NCBI GenBank assembly: GCA_029204225.1
Contig: CM055094.1
Location: forward strand, 71,979,884 to 72,043,883
Source of the DNA: Diphasiastrum complanatum
Taxonomy: Eukaryota; Streptophyta; Lycopodiopsida; Lycopodiales; Lycopodiaceae
Direction of reading: 5' to 3'
Length of the DNA stretch: 64,000 nt
Shown piece by piece: positions 21,199 to 32,152 of the stretch (positions are counted from its first letter, which is position 1; the number at the start of each line of letters is the position of its first letter). Both the position numbers and the translations under genes were made by a program. The notes below the pieces were generated by a model. It saw only the letters and a program-made list of their open reading frames with translations. It was not told where the DNA came from and ran no database searches.

Positions 21199-24132
21199 AT
21201 GTCTTCTACCGATACTTCCCAGTCTCCGCGCTATACTATCCATCGTGATGTCCCATCTGCAACGAACATCATGATTCTTCCTAGCACAAGCATGGTCACT
21301 CAGTGGATGACCCTTGCGGAGCCTCTACTTACTACAATGGGTATTCATGAGAGAGCCATTTCGGGACACATCAATATGGATTTCATCACTCTTGCCTTCA
21401 GTACGTGGAAAGAAGAGAAAATCCAAGTTTTATATCACCTTCCAAGGAGCCACACACAAGGTGCGCATCACTGAGGCTGCACTTGCAGCTATAGGAATCT
21501 CATCCGATACGCAAGCCTCACCCAATCACAAGCACGCCAAACAGGCCATCAAGCCATACATTGACCTCACCAACGATCTGAACTGGACTAATGATGGCTA
21601 CCTTCTGGAAGCCATCACTGAGCCTTCCATCCACGCCGCTTCCCAGTTGTTGAATCATTTCCTGATGGTTAAAAACCTCAAGAAAGACCGCATCACATCT
21701 CAAATCCTTCATAGGATAGTGGAGTCCCACACAAAGTTGGCCAAAGCCCCTCTTGAACCATATAACTGGTTCAAGACTGTTTCTGGTGAGCTCAAGCAAG
21801 CTATTAAGGCCAATACAAAGCAGTAGTTTGCTGCTGGCTCTCTATTGTCCCTCCTAGCCGCTTCTCACTTAGAAAACAGAATCCACGGCTTCCACCTAGA
21901 TTCTGCGCTTTTGGTTTACAAAGAAGCACTTGCCAAGTCATCTTATCAGGCCTCAAGTTCTCATAGTCATCGTCGTCCACGCAGCGAGATCATGATTTCT
22001 GACTTGCCTTTTGCGTCACGACGTCACACTAGGCATACCTCGTCAACTGTGCTTCCACCCCCTGTTGTTGTTCGCACTGAACTTCCCATTCCCCTCGCCT
22101 CTGATGCTTCCCTTGCCTCTACTCCCATACAAGGACAGTCTGTGACAATTGGGCCTACCATTCCCATCACAGCTGCCCAGGCCGCCTCACCCCTGCACAC
22201 CGAAGCAACCTCACCCAACACACAGTTCTTCATGGATATGTTCAATGATTCCGACCCCCTTGGGGCCACTGAAATCTTTGAAATGCCCCAGAGCCCAGCG
22301 CCCTTTGAACCCCAATCCCCTAGAAGAGGATTCAGGCATATCCATAAATCTACTGTTGGTGTCGAAGATGCCAGTCAGCAACCACCCACATAGGGTAGCC
22401 CAGCCACACTTCGGGTCGACACAGCTGTAAAGTCGCCAAAGCAGTTTGATGCCATGGTGCCTGAAGGGTTTGAAGAAGAGGATATTTTTGAAGAAGAAGA
22501 GACCTTGGAACCTATTCCACGCCTACCAAGGACAGTACCATCAGAGTCTTCTGTTGCTGCCACCTCCATGACCGTCGATTCTGGTGATGCTCTCGGGTTA
22601 GTTTCAAGCCTTGGGCAAGTGATCCAATCTATGCTGGATAAGAAGAAGGAAATGGAACAGAGGATCTCTGATCTAGGATCCGAAAACACTTTGATCAGCC
22701 AGAAAATTGTCCAGTTGGATCGAGAGGTGAAGATAGCCAAGCAACATGAAGAAAAGGCTGAAAGCGAAAAGACATTGGCCCAGCAACAAGCTGATTGCTT
22801 GGAAACCTACATCAGCTCCCTGCAAAACGCCCTGACAACTGCACAAGATCAGGTAGATAAGGCAGTGCAAGAGGCCAAGAAACAAGTGCAACTGCTGAAG
22901 GGGCAATTACAGATGGCTGCACAAGATCGCACACGGCTTCAAGGTGAATTGGATGCGACCACCCTTGAGCGTGATGCCTATCTGCAAACACAAATACCCG
23001 ATCATCCAGTCACACCGACGGAGATTGATATTTGTTCAAGAAAGTGGAAACATACAAAGTGGCCCTTCAGGGATTCTAAGGCCGCTTTGATAGGTTCAAA
23101 GGAGCAGCTTCAACCGAGTTGGCAAAGGCAAAAGAGACCATCAACACCTATGAAAAAGCCGTCGCTCAAGTGTTGTAAGCCGGACCAAAAGTTTCCATCC
23201 CGGTCATGCTGGAATTCTCCCCTTCGCACCAAGAAACTATACAAATGAATATAGGGATTGATTCGAGCATGGACCAGGGGGGAGCTCCAGATCTAGCAGA
23301 TCAACCGCCAACCATACCGGTAGTACAAGTGGGTCCATCCTCATCAAGGACAAGCCATCTATTCAGAAGGCCCATCAGCGTCAAGGACCAGATCCAGACC
23401 TTCTTAAAACATCATCAACATGAGTCCTCGGGTGGTGCATGGGTTCTCAAATTTAAGACCTCCGAGATTGAGGCCGACAAAGAATTGGACAAAATACGTG
23501 CACTGGGAGAGCAGCTGGCATGGAGAATCACAATTTTTAAGAAAACTCCAAAATCAATTAGGAGTTATGTCGCCAGCCCTCGCCAGTTGCGGGTAGATCC
23601 TTATTACGTGCCAATGCCACGAAGACAAAAATGGAAAGATTTGGGATTGGCTATGGATAAAATCACCATCCATATGCCCAATTGGCCAATCATCCATCAG
23701 CCTTACAGCTGGAACATTTCAGTGGACTTCCACTGGGCCTTACAAGCATATCAGAGAGAGTATCTCCACTCTCCGGATCCAAGGGTGTGACAATCGGCAA
23801 TGTTTGCAAAAGATCTAACTCTGTTGGCGTCAGTGGCAACCAGATGGGACGATTGCCTTCCTACCCTAGCATTTGATCCAAATAAGCTGATGGCCTTAGA
23901 GCAAATCAAAGATCAGTTGCCGATTGCTCGACTGTATTTCCGTGCGGCTATGATGGGAGGCTCTTGGGAATCCTGCTTCACTTCATGGATAACTTCCAAG
24001 CGGATTGCCAGAGCCCACCATTGTTTCTTGCCACATAATTTGGATTTCAATACTGCACGTCTTGACTTTATGGAGAAGGTGCAGTATCATTTAATTAAGA
24101 TTCGGCGCGAAGCCAATAAAAGTCCCCAATAA
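21199..24132 (+). pseudogene. Additional reading frame of the gypsy element, coiled-coil, unknown function
   Basis: A long sense-strand frame starts at MSSTDTSQSPRY (21199), changes frame near 21390-21420, runs to about 23230 with TAG stops at 21824 and 22391, changes frame again near 23210, and ends at 24130 after a TGA near 23788. Removing these breaks gives roughly 970 codons. Parts in order: a globular N-terminal part, a Ser/Pro/Thr-rich middle, an acidic segment (EEEDIFEEEETLE), a coiled coil rich in Gln/Glu/Lys (about 22610-22980), and a C-terminal part with RWDDCLPTLAFDPNKLMALEQ. I recognise no domain. The TAG and TGA stops fit C-to-T decay of CAG and CGA. Confidence 0.7.
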
Positions 24133-24183
24133 CTGCATATTGCAGGTGTCGTATAGACCGCAAGCAGTTTTGGTGGGGGATAC

Positions 24184-24929
24184 TGTTGGAGGGTTTGCGG
24201 ATCCCAAGGCAACCCTAACCCTAGTTAATAAGTGAGAGGGATTTGGCACCCTACGTATGTAAGTCCAACCCAATGATCACATAGTTATTTGATTGATTAG
24301 TTAAAAGTTAATAAAAGGACTTTAGGCCTTTTTGCGGGACTTTTAATGTCGTAGGGCCTAACTGTGAAGTTAGTGAATAAAGTTGGGTTTCCTTCCAATT
24401 TTGATGGTTCCCACACTTTTTTAAATTTGAATAAAAAGAGAGGCAAGACTGGACCAATAGGATTCAGAGGCCAGGGTCCTCCTCTCTACTATAAAAAGGG
24501 ACCAACTCGAGTTGCACCTGATGTTCATTTTCTCATTTCAATAACGCAGATTGGTTCTTTTTAGAAATGGATTGATGAATGTCCTTGCTCTTCCTCTCTT
24601 TTCCTCCATTTCTCATGCTTCCTTTGTATTTGCTAATTGTTGGATTTGATCATTATTGGGATTGTTATTTCTTATGGCTTTTTGTGAGAGAGAAAAGGAG
24701 AGAGAGAAGAATAAGTTTTTATCATTGTTGTGGATTTAGGGTTAATAGATGTAGTGTTAATGCTTACTGTTAATGGATGTTAGTGTTAGATCCTCCATTC
24801 GTGTTGAAATCTGAACTATACTATCGCTCTCATGGGAACGAACCTCTGCGTGACAACTAACTCCATCACTTTGATGCTAGATTGACCAGATCTTGGATTC
24901 AGGCTAGGCAAGGAAAGAAACCCACTACA
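24184..24929 (+). repeat. 3' LTR of the gypsy element
   Basis: Starts TGTTGGAGGG directly after the purine tract ending GGTGGGGGATAC and ends CCCACTACA. A TATA box (TATAAAAAGG) lies at 24490. It is the full-length form of the truncated LTR at 15585. Since a primer-binding site follows immediately, it also served as the 5' LTR of a neighbouring copy. Confidence 0.85.
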
Positions 24930-25440
24930 ATTTTGGTGCCGTTGCCGGGGAGCTATGCCAATTTTTTAGTTTGCAACATGTTTGGTTGATGGTTAGCTTG
25001 CATTAGGCATCTTGTCGTGGCATGAATAGTGTTAGATCTGCATTTTAGGGTTAGTTTGGGATTGATTTTGCTTGATTTGAGTGGATTTGCTTGGTTGAAA
25101 TCTAATCTGATTATTAAACAGGAAAAGATATTCAGATCACCAATCTTAAGATCCATTTGGATCTGAGATATCAGAGAAAATAACAAAAATCGGTCAAATT
25201 TGTCAGATTTGGTCAAAAAGAGACAAAAAGCATCATCAGAGCTCAGGACTTTTTATCCTCTTTTAGGAAACCTTTGCCGAGTTGCAGACACCTTCGGTTT
25301 TTTTTACAAAACCTTCAGTTTGAAGGGCGAAGATTAATTCCCAGTAGATTTCCAGAAACATCAGAAAAACCGCCAAAAAACACTAAAAATTATCAAAACT
25401 CTAAAAAATATAGAAAAAGAACCTTCGCCTGATTTACTAT
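24930..25440 (+). mobile_element. Primer-binding site and leader of a second gypsy copy
   Basis: ATTTTGGTGCCGTTGCCGGG follows the LTR, closely resembling the TGGCGCCGTTGCCGGGGA primer site of plant Tat/Athila-type elements. The leader after it has no coding frame and contains CCTTCG-type words shared with 20713-20990. Gag and pol of this second copy are absent. Confidence 0.7.
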
Positions 25441-25566
25441 GCTAAGATGTGATTCAGATCTATCTATTGCCAGGTCAGCAAAGAATAATACCAAAAATAA
25501 AAAGGGTTTCAGATAATCTATTTACCAAAAATAGAAAGGATTTCAGATAATCTTTGTGTGAAATCG

Positions 25567-25633
25567 ATGATATTTGTAAAGCTATTTACACCTAAAGTCT
25601 CTTAGAACGAAAGTGATCTCTAGCTATGACCTC
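25567..25633. repeat. Short inverted repeat, partner at 28845-28915
   Basis: The sequence around GATATTTGTAAAGCTATTTA and the following 45 bases reappears as its reverse complement at 28845-28915 with a few mismatches. The two arms are about 3.2 kb apart. Each lies beside retroelement leader sequence. Confidence 0.7.
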
Positions 25634-25702
25634 GGCAAATTTGATTCAGGATTTGTAAGATCTAGCGGTTTTATTTTCTCTACAAAGCTACTTACATACG
25701 TT

Positions 25703-25998
25703 TGAAATGCAGCCAGTTTATATGGTTTTCCATTTTCCAATAACAGGATAAAACAAGGCGATGCACCTTTTGGAGCATTCCCTAACTCAAATTGCTCTTC
25801 CTTGGTACGATTTTTGTGACAATGAACTGTAAAGCTTAAGATTATTGTAGGTGCTAACTGGTATGCGTGCTGGCCCTATGGGCCTCCCGAATGTCTCCTG
25901 GACTATGGACTGATACAACCTCATTAAAAAACAAGCCCTCGAGGATGCTCGGAAATGATTTATTTTTTATGGTAATGAGCGCTATATTGCTTTGCAGG
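25703..25998 (+). repeat. Direct repeat, partner at 61016-61298
   Basis: About 290 bp starting GCAGCCAGTTTATATGG and ending near the poly-T run after GCTCGGAAATGATTTATT recurs at 61016-61298 with roughly one mismatch per 15-20 bases. One frame reads GPMGLPNV.WTMD in both, followed by a stop, then YNLIKKQALEDAR. I do not recognise the product. It may be part of the gypsy internal region. Confidence 0.75.
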
Positions 25999-28264
25999 TG
26001 CCTATGGTTGTGAGATAGCAGTAGCCAAGTTTGTATAACGTGGTGGCAGTGGTTAACTGGTTCTCAGTGACTTTATGATTTATGACACCATCCTAAGAAT
26101 CGTTCATAACTCCATTGCTCCGCTAATGTGTTCCAATTATTTTTTCTCAGGAATTATGACAGAGCGCGGCAATCATGCTTGCTCACACCAAGGAACTTAA
26201 CCTCCCATTAGAAGACTATGAGTCTGAGAAGCCACTAGTATGGTTCGATTATAGAGATTTTGATCTTGTTGGTAGTAATATCGCTCTCTGTCATCTGCAT
26301 TTAAAGTCAGCTTTATTATATATAGTGAGTTGAACAACTAGGTCACTCTATTAAGTGCATTGCTCTCCAAACGTTTGAAGAAGGCTCTTTTTATTTTAAC
26401 GTGCGTTTAATCTCCCATATGTGAGAAAAAAAAACTCATACTTTATAGTTCCATGGTGTACATTGGTGAATGTAGTGGGAGAAATATGATAAAACAGAGT
26501 TTTTTAGGACACTTCGGCGGATGAGTTGGGGAACTTCTTCTACGAGTTTTGTAGAATCTGCAATTCTTCAAAAACCTGCAGATGAAAAGAAGACTAGTGG
26601 TCACGGTACAAAAAGGTTGGAGATTTCAAGGCACATACATGTTATTATGTAGTGGTGACAAATATTCAAATTTTCCTTCTGCCTTGTTTTCAAAAGATAA
26701 TTTCCAATGGTTCTGTGGCTTCCAAAAATGTTCTTGATTCTCATTTTCTGCAGACAGCTTTTGCTTCCGAGCTCCAATCAGAGACGAATCTTTAGGTGAT
26801 GTGAAACAAATCGTTTTCACTAAAGGTAGCGATGATACGCATTGTGCTTTTTATCTCAAGATTTATAGAAAGCAAGATGTCATTAATAGTTGCTAAAATC
26901 TAATCATGTATGTTTATTTGAGCTAAATTTATAGTTGTTTGTTTCCAATACAAACAAATTCTTTTTATCTCCTTAACAATGTGCTGAAAATTCATATGTT
27001 TCTCTAGCTACATCCAACAAAGCAGTAGTAGTACAAGAAGAACACAAACACGCTTATAAGGACCTATTTGGACCGGTAGAAGATGTTGAGAATGATTTTC
27101 CAGCCACAATAAAAAACTCAAGTTCTCCGATCTACACGAGCTTGTAAATATTTTCTTGGAAAAGCTGGAGATGGTGAGAATTTTAAATATTCCTTCTAGC
27201 CTAAAAGTATTGATGCCTAAGATATTAGCCACTTCAATCCATCCTCTTTAAACTGTAATCATGTTTCTAGGCCAAATATGTCTAATCAAATCGCTTTCTT
27301 ATTATTCAAGAAGAATCCAATATGATTGCTTGCAAATGAAAATGTTGCAGGAAAAGTAAGCTCTACTTTATGATAGCTCTCAACATCTGAAGCACAAGGA
27401 CCTTACATTCAACAGAACATACAAAAAATTATCTATATAAATTGAATGTACTACATGCCTACTTTGAAAATGTTAGATTTTCTCTAGAAGCTTGGCATAT
27501 CAGACCTTGTTATCAAATGCTCATAGCTCTTCAAATAGTGATGTTTGTGTTATTCTGCTTCGAGGTAATTGTGAGAAACTTGTTATCAAATGCTCATAGC
27601 TCTACAAATAGTTATATTTGTGTTTTTTTGCTTCAATTCTAGGTAATTGTGAAAAATGGTGAGAATTACTGAGCATGGTGATTCCATAAGGTTTCGGGAG
27701 TAATATTTAGCACTTAGTATAGATGACTCCTATTGTGCATGTATGGTAGCTAATTAGTTTGAGAGAGAGAGAGAGATTCACATAATGAGCCAGTTAAATT
27801 TAGTAGACATTTCAGATACCTTTGATTTTGTTGATATACACAGACACATACACAAATAAATATGTAAATATATATACAGACACAAAAGTGCATACACACA
27901 CACATTCACACACATTCAATTGTACTACCAAGGATTGAATGCAGAAAGAAAAGAGGTGAATGCTAATTAAACCATTCCAAACCTAGGAAGGGATATAACC
28001 CTTGATTTCTTCTCGTTAAAGGGTGCAAGGCTCTAGTTTCCCCTCGATAGGATTAACCTATAAAGCATACGGAGAGAATATGAGGTGGCATTCGCAACTA
28101 GGATACAACCATAAGGTTTGTCATGAGAGTATTCTACACCAAAATTGAGTTTTTTGCTTTTGTAAATTGGATCGTTTGTAAATCAAAACTCTATATATGT
28201 TCATAAACTTGATCAATTCTGATTTTTGAATTCACATACTAGATTTGGCCAATTTTTGGATCAT
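25999..28264. other. Anonymous region, possible short exon and a tandem duplication
   Basis: No gene is recognised. Near 26160-26280 an AG acceptor-like site precedes a frame with AIMLAHTKELNLPLEDYE and a following GT. This could be a stray exon, but nothing else supports it. At 27506-27657 a segment of about 75 bp is duplicated in tandem. A short GA run lies near 27760 and CA-rich sequence near 27840-27915. Confidence 0.4.
27506..27657. repeat. Two-copy tandem duplication of about 75 bp
   Basis: CTTGTTATCAAATGCTCATA begins both copies (27506 and 27579), and both end with GAGGTAATTGTGA or TAGGTAATTGTGA. Several substitutions and a small insertion separate them. Confidence 0.8.
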
Positions 28265-28805
28265 TGGATCAGGCTAAGTGGTGGCTAATAGATTGCATAT
28301 CAAATTTTTCAGCATTTGCAGGTAGATTTGGAATAATCAATTTTTTGTGATTTTGTCAAAACCCTAATTTTGATTGGATATCTAGATAGTGAGGTTTTTG
28401 TACTTCATTTGAGTGTGTTTCAAACTTAGGAAGTGGCAAAATTCATTAGATTGAGGATAGATCATAGGTTGATCAAGATTTCATGATTCTATGTGTTGAT
28501 TTGCTTGATATAAGTGCTAGGAGAGAATTCTTGAGATAGTTTCAAATTTGTGTGATTTCTTTTGAAAAAAATTGTTGTTGTTCAAAGGAGTGCTTTGTGC
28601 ATTGAAAATAGGTTGAAAAAGAAGATCAGGTTATTGCTACATGGCAACATCAAGTGGAGTGATGTTGGAAGCCAATGATAGGCTTATCTCAAGTAACTAT
28701 TCATTGTGAAAAGTGAGGATGGAATCACTTCTTGAGATGAATGATGTTTTGGATATTGTTGTAGGTCTGGAGGAGAGACCAACATCACAACAAGATCAAA
28801 TGAGG
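28265..28805 (+). mobile_element. copia leader and gag 5' fragment
   Basis: Matches 4172-4672: the leader beginning AAGTGGTGGCTA, then ATGGCAACATCAAGTGGAGT, the gag start of the family. The codon after NYSL is TGA where the family has TGG or TTC. The match ends at about 28805 (CAAATGAGG), the same gag position that continues at 4670 in the left copy. Unrelated sequence follows. Confidence 0.85.
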
Positions 28806-28844
28806 ATTCGTAAGATCACTTTCAGGATTTGATCTCTAGCTAGA

Positions 28845-28915
28845 GATCAGGTCATAGCTAGAGATCACTTTTAGTTCTAAGAGACTTTAGATGTAAATAG
28901 CTTTACAAATATCAT
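28845..28915. repeat. Inverted partner of 25567-25633
   Basis: Reverse complement of the arm at 25567-25633. A local palindrome-like doubling of CTAGCTAGAGATC and TAGCTAGAGATC (28832-28863) adds to the secondary-structure potential. Confidence 0.7.
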
Positions 28916-29220
28916 CATTTTTCACACTAATCATTTTGCAAAGAATTCATCTAATCCAGCGGAACATATTTTCTTTCCATACTAGAATTCCCATCTTCCT
29001 GTTTGTTCTCTATGATAAACACCTTTAAACTCACTCATCCATTACATAGCTGCCCATGATTTTCACACCCACATAACCGGCGAAATCGACGTAGAGGATT
29101 GCAATCGCCTGAGAATAATTTCTTTGCAGTTGAAACTTACTGAAATTTACGATGAAGCAGCACGATATATAGCTATGTGTGATTTCAAGTATGAAAATCA
29201 GAGCTCGCGTGGAAGCAAAC

Positions 29221-29347
<127 letters not shown>

Positions 29348-29380
29348 GAAACGAGATAGAGAGAAACCGAGCGAGAGAGA

Positions 29381-30480
29381 ACCCCCCGTAGACGCATACG
29401 ATGCTATTATTTATAGTAGTAGCAAATGTGCTACGGCGTTGTTGTTGTTATATGAGAAGAAAAAGAAGAGAAGCTATCAATTGCTGAATGCTTTTGTAAG
29501 CGAATATTTGTGTGACTTATGTGAAGCAACACGCCGCTCGTTATTCCTATTTGATGATAGTTGTGGGCCCGTGTAATTACCACAAAAAACCTCATTTGCA
29601 AAACTCCCGGTTGAACCACAGTAAGTCAGAGGAATGCCGACGAGTTATTGGCAATTCAAGGTTTGATGTTGCAGGAGGCCTATTCCACTTATAATCCCGT
29701 GTAATGGCTCGAGGCCTATTCCAGCTATTCTGGATTTGGGAAGCTAGTTGAAGGCAGCCGGTGGCAGCTGCTATCTAGAAGTATGCTGACATGCAGACGT
29801 CAGAATGGCTGGCTAGCATTAGCTGTATCATGAGCTATGCCCGCTTTTAGAATCTACGTCCCGTATCGTGTATATCTGGACTCCAGATTTGGAGTCCAGA
29901 GAATTGCTTGTTTAATAATAGTTGGATCTGTTCCATAGGCCAGCTATGTGTAATAAACGCAGAAGATCGCATACATGGCATTACGAGTATAAGTGTGCGC
30001 TATCCCGTGTCGCTAAGATGTAGAATTGCAAGTTGGAGCGGAAGTGCACGGTGCCTTCCTAATGCAGATGTGTTAGTTCGGTTTTGTCTGAAGATTTATT
30101 ATTGTGATATAATAAGATATCACGCTTTGCATATTATCCTTTTAATAAGAAATTAGCGCTCTTTTGCTAAGGCGGTTGGTGATCTCACTTGTCACTTGGT
30201 GCTCGATCGTGCCAGCTCTAATTAAGGCTTGATGGTCAAAAGCAATGCGCTGAGAGTAGTTCTTTCGAGTATATATCCCTATTACACCATGACAGTGAAA
30301 AGAGTAGCTTTGAATTAGGTTTTTGCTTCTTTAGTTTCCGGCTAACAAAAAGTTTGACTCAGCATAAACGCCTCCAAGCCTTATAAGGTGTGTCCTTTGT
30401 AAGTTCTTATAAATAAAGCTAGAATTATGGGCAAAATTCAGTTGTATTTCTTATGCCATTTGTGATAGAAATAATTGGCT
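29381..30480. other. No gene recognised
   Basis: Mixed-composition sequence with only short frames. The phrase AGGCCTATTCCA is repeated nearby (29676 and 29710). It ends at about 30480, where copia reverse-transcriptase sequence begins. Confidence 0.5.
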
Positions 30481-30485
30481 TATAG

Positions 30486-31328
30486 TTGATCCTCTCATTT
30501 TAGGCCTAGAGATTGACTTTCATAATCATAAAGCTTTTATTTGTCAATCCAAGTATGCTCTTTTAATGTTGAAGAAACCTAATATGTTAGATTGTAAGAG
30601 TATTGATACTCCAATGGAGCAAATTGTGAAAGATCCTGATAAAGGTGATGAAAGATCCTTCGTGGACATCACTCTTTTTAGGAGTCTATAGGCTCCTTAA
30701 TTTGGCTTACCATAACTAGGATATAAGTTTGAGTGTTCATCAATTAAGCTAAGCTATGCAAAATCCTACAATTCATCATTGGAAAATGGCCAAAAGGGTA
30801 CTTGGGTACATATCTTCAACCTATGATTATGGATTGTTGTACAAAAGCAAAGACCTTTCTATGATTGGATATTTTGACTCGGATCTTGCTAGTGATAAAT
30901 TGGATCGGAAATCTACAACTGCATATGTAATATACCTTGGAGGAAATTTAATATCTTGGCTTTCCAAAAAGCAAGATACCATATCTCTCTTATCTTGTGA
31001 AGCTGAATATAAAGCACTTACTACTACAACAAAGGCAGTACTTTGGATCAGGAGGTTGCTTTTGGAGCTAAAGACTATCAAGGAAGATGATATACCTTTG
31101 ATCATGTGTGACAATATTTTAGCACAAGCCCTTGCCAACAACCCAATATTTCATGCAAGGAGCAAACACATCGAAGTTGCACATCACTTTGTGAGAGTGA
31201 AACTCATTGGAGGGGAAATCTATTTGGAACACATTGACACATCATCATGTATTAAAGATTTGCTCACCAAACCTTTGAGCAAAAATTCCTTCATCAAGCA
31301 TAGAGCCAATCTTGGATTAATTCCATGA
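30486..31328 (+). pseudogene. copia reverse transcriptase end and RNase H relic
   Basis: The first part (about 30500-30690) corresponds to the end of copia reverse transcriptase (FICQSKYALLMLKK, TPMEQIVK, ERSFVDITLF) and contains a frameshift and stops. From 30756 a 190-codon frame is intact and encodes RNase H: HWKMAKRVLGYI, FDSDLASDKLDRKSTTAYVI, SWLSKKQDTISL, CEAEYKALT, then FHARSKHIEVAHHFVR and LLTKPLSKNSF. It lies 36 bp before a matching LTR. The 5' two-thirds of the element is missing. Confidence 0.9.
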
Positions 31329-31364
31329 TCCATATTCATGTCAACATAGATTATTTTTTAGGAG

Positions 31365-32152
31365 TGTTGAAATAGAAAAATCATCTATCTTGACTTTTGG
31401 TTGTGCCAAGGTTTTTTCTACATGTATGTAATGTTTCATATTGCAAATGCCAAATTTGGCCTAGAGAAAATTTGAACTACATGGATTATATGAAGTCTAG
31501 TTGGTCAAGTACAACATGCATATAGATTGTAGGCATAGATATGCCAAATATGAGCTTGTAGAAACTCGAGTCATATCACATGCAAATATTGTAAGTGTTC
31601 CAAAGTGAATGCAAGGCATGCACAAAGTGTAATGGACACATGCATAGTGATTTGGACAATTCTAGTTTAGAAATTGCCACATGGTAAAAGTAGGAAGATA
31701 GATATGCATGTAAAGTGACATATGTCATTAGTTTGTTAGTTTTCACTTTTTGATGTGGCAGAAGGTAGATGAATGCTAGTTCTACCACAAGCTAATCCAT
31801 TCACCATAAATGTATGAGAGTTCTCTCACAATTTTTTATGATGAATCAAGCATTGGAGCCATTTCTTGTCAATTTGGATCTATTACCTTGTATGCTTGGA
31901 TTTTGAACTCTATCTCTAACTCGAGGAGGAGGCTATGCTAATGCATTAATTTCTTTGTACTTTCTTCATTTGATAGTGAAAGTAACCATTCTTTGATTAT
32001 TAGTATGCTAGATTGTGTTCTAGTCATAAATTCTTGATCTAGATCTTGATATTCAATCTAGAATCAGTTTATGTGCTAAACACAAAGCTTAATAAGATCA
32101 TTCACACTTGCAATTGATTTTCCCACACGTGTGAACCTGCTAGATTTCAACA
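31365..32152 (+). repeat. 3' LTR of the copia relic
   Basis: Begins TGTTGAAAT after the purine-rich TTTTTTAGGAG and ends ATTTCAACA, a perfect 9-bp terminal inverted repeat. It directly follows the RNase H frame. At 788 bp its length is reasonable for plant copia. No second LTR is in the window. Confidence 0.82.

Larger units (their letters stand above)
15585..24929 (+). mobile_element. Ty3/gypsy element with an extra 3' reading frame and no integrase core
   Basis: The order is: truncated 5' LTR (15585-15819), gag, protease, reverse transcriptase, RNase H, the start of integrase, about 480 bp of non-coding sequence, a 2.9-kb additional frame, a polypurine tract (GGTGGGGGA), and the 3' LTR (24184-24929). 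Both LTRs begin TGTTGGAGGGTTTGC. All coding parts carry stops or frameshifts. The primer site TGGTGCCGTTGCCGGGGA follows the right LTR and matches the one common in plant Tat/Athila-type elements. The left end lacks primer site, leader and the gag N terminus, all removed by one deletion. Confidence 0.88.
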
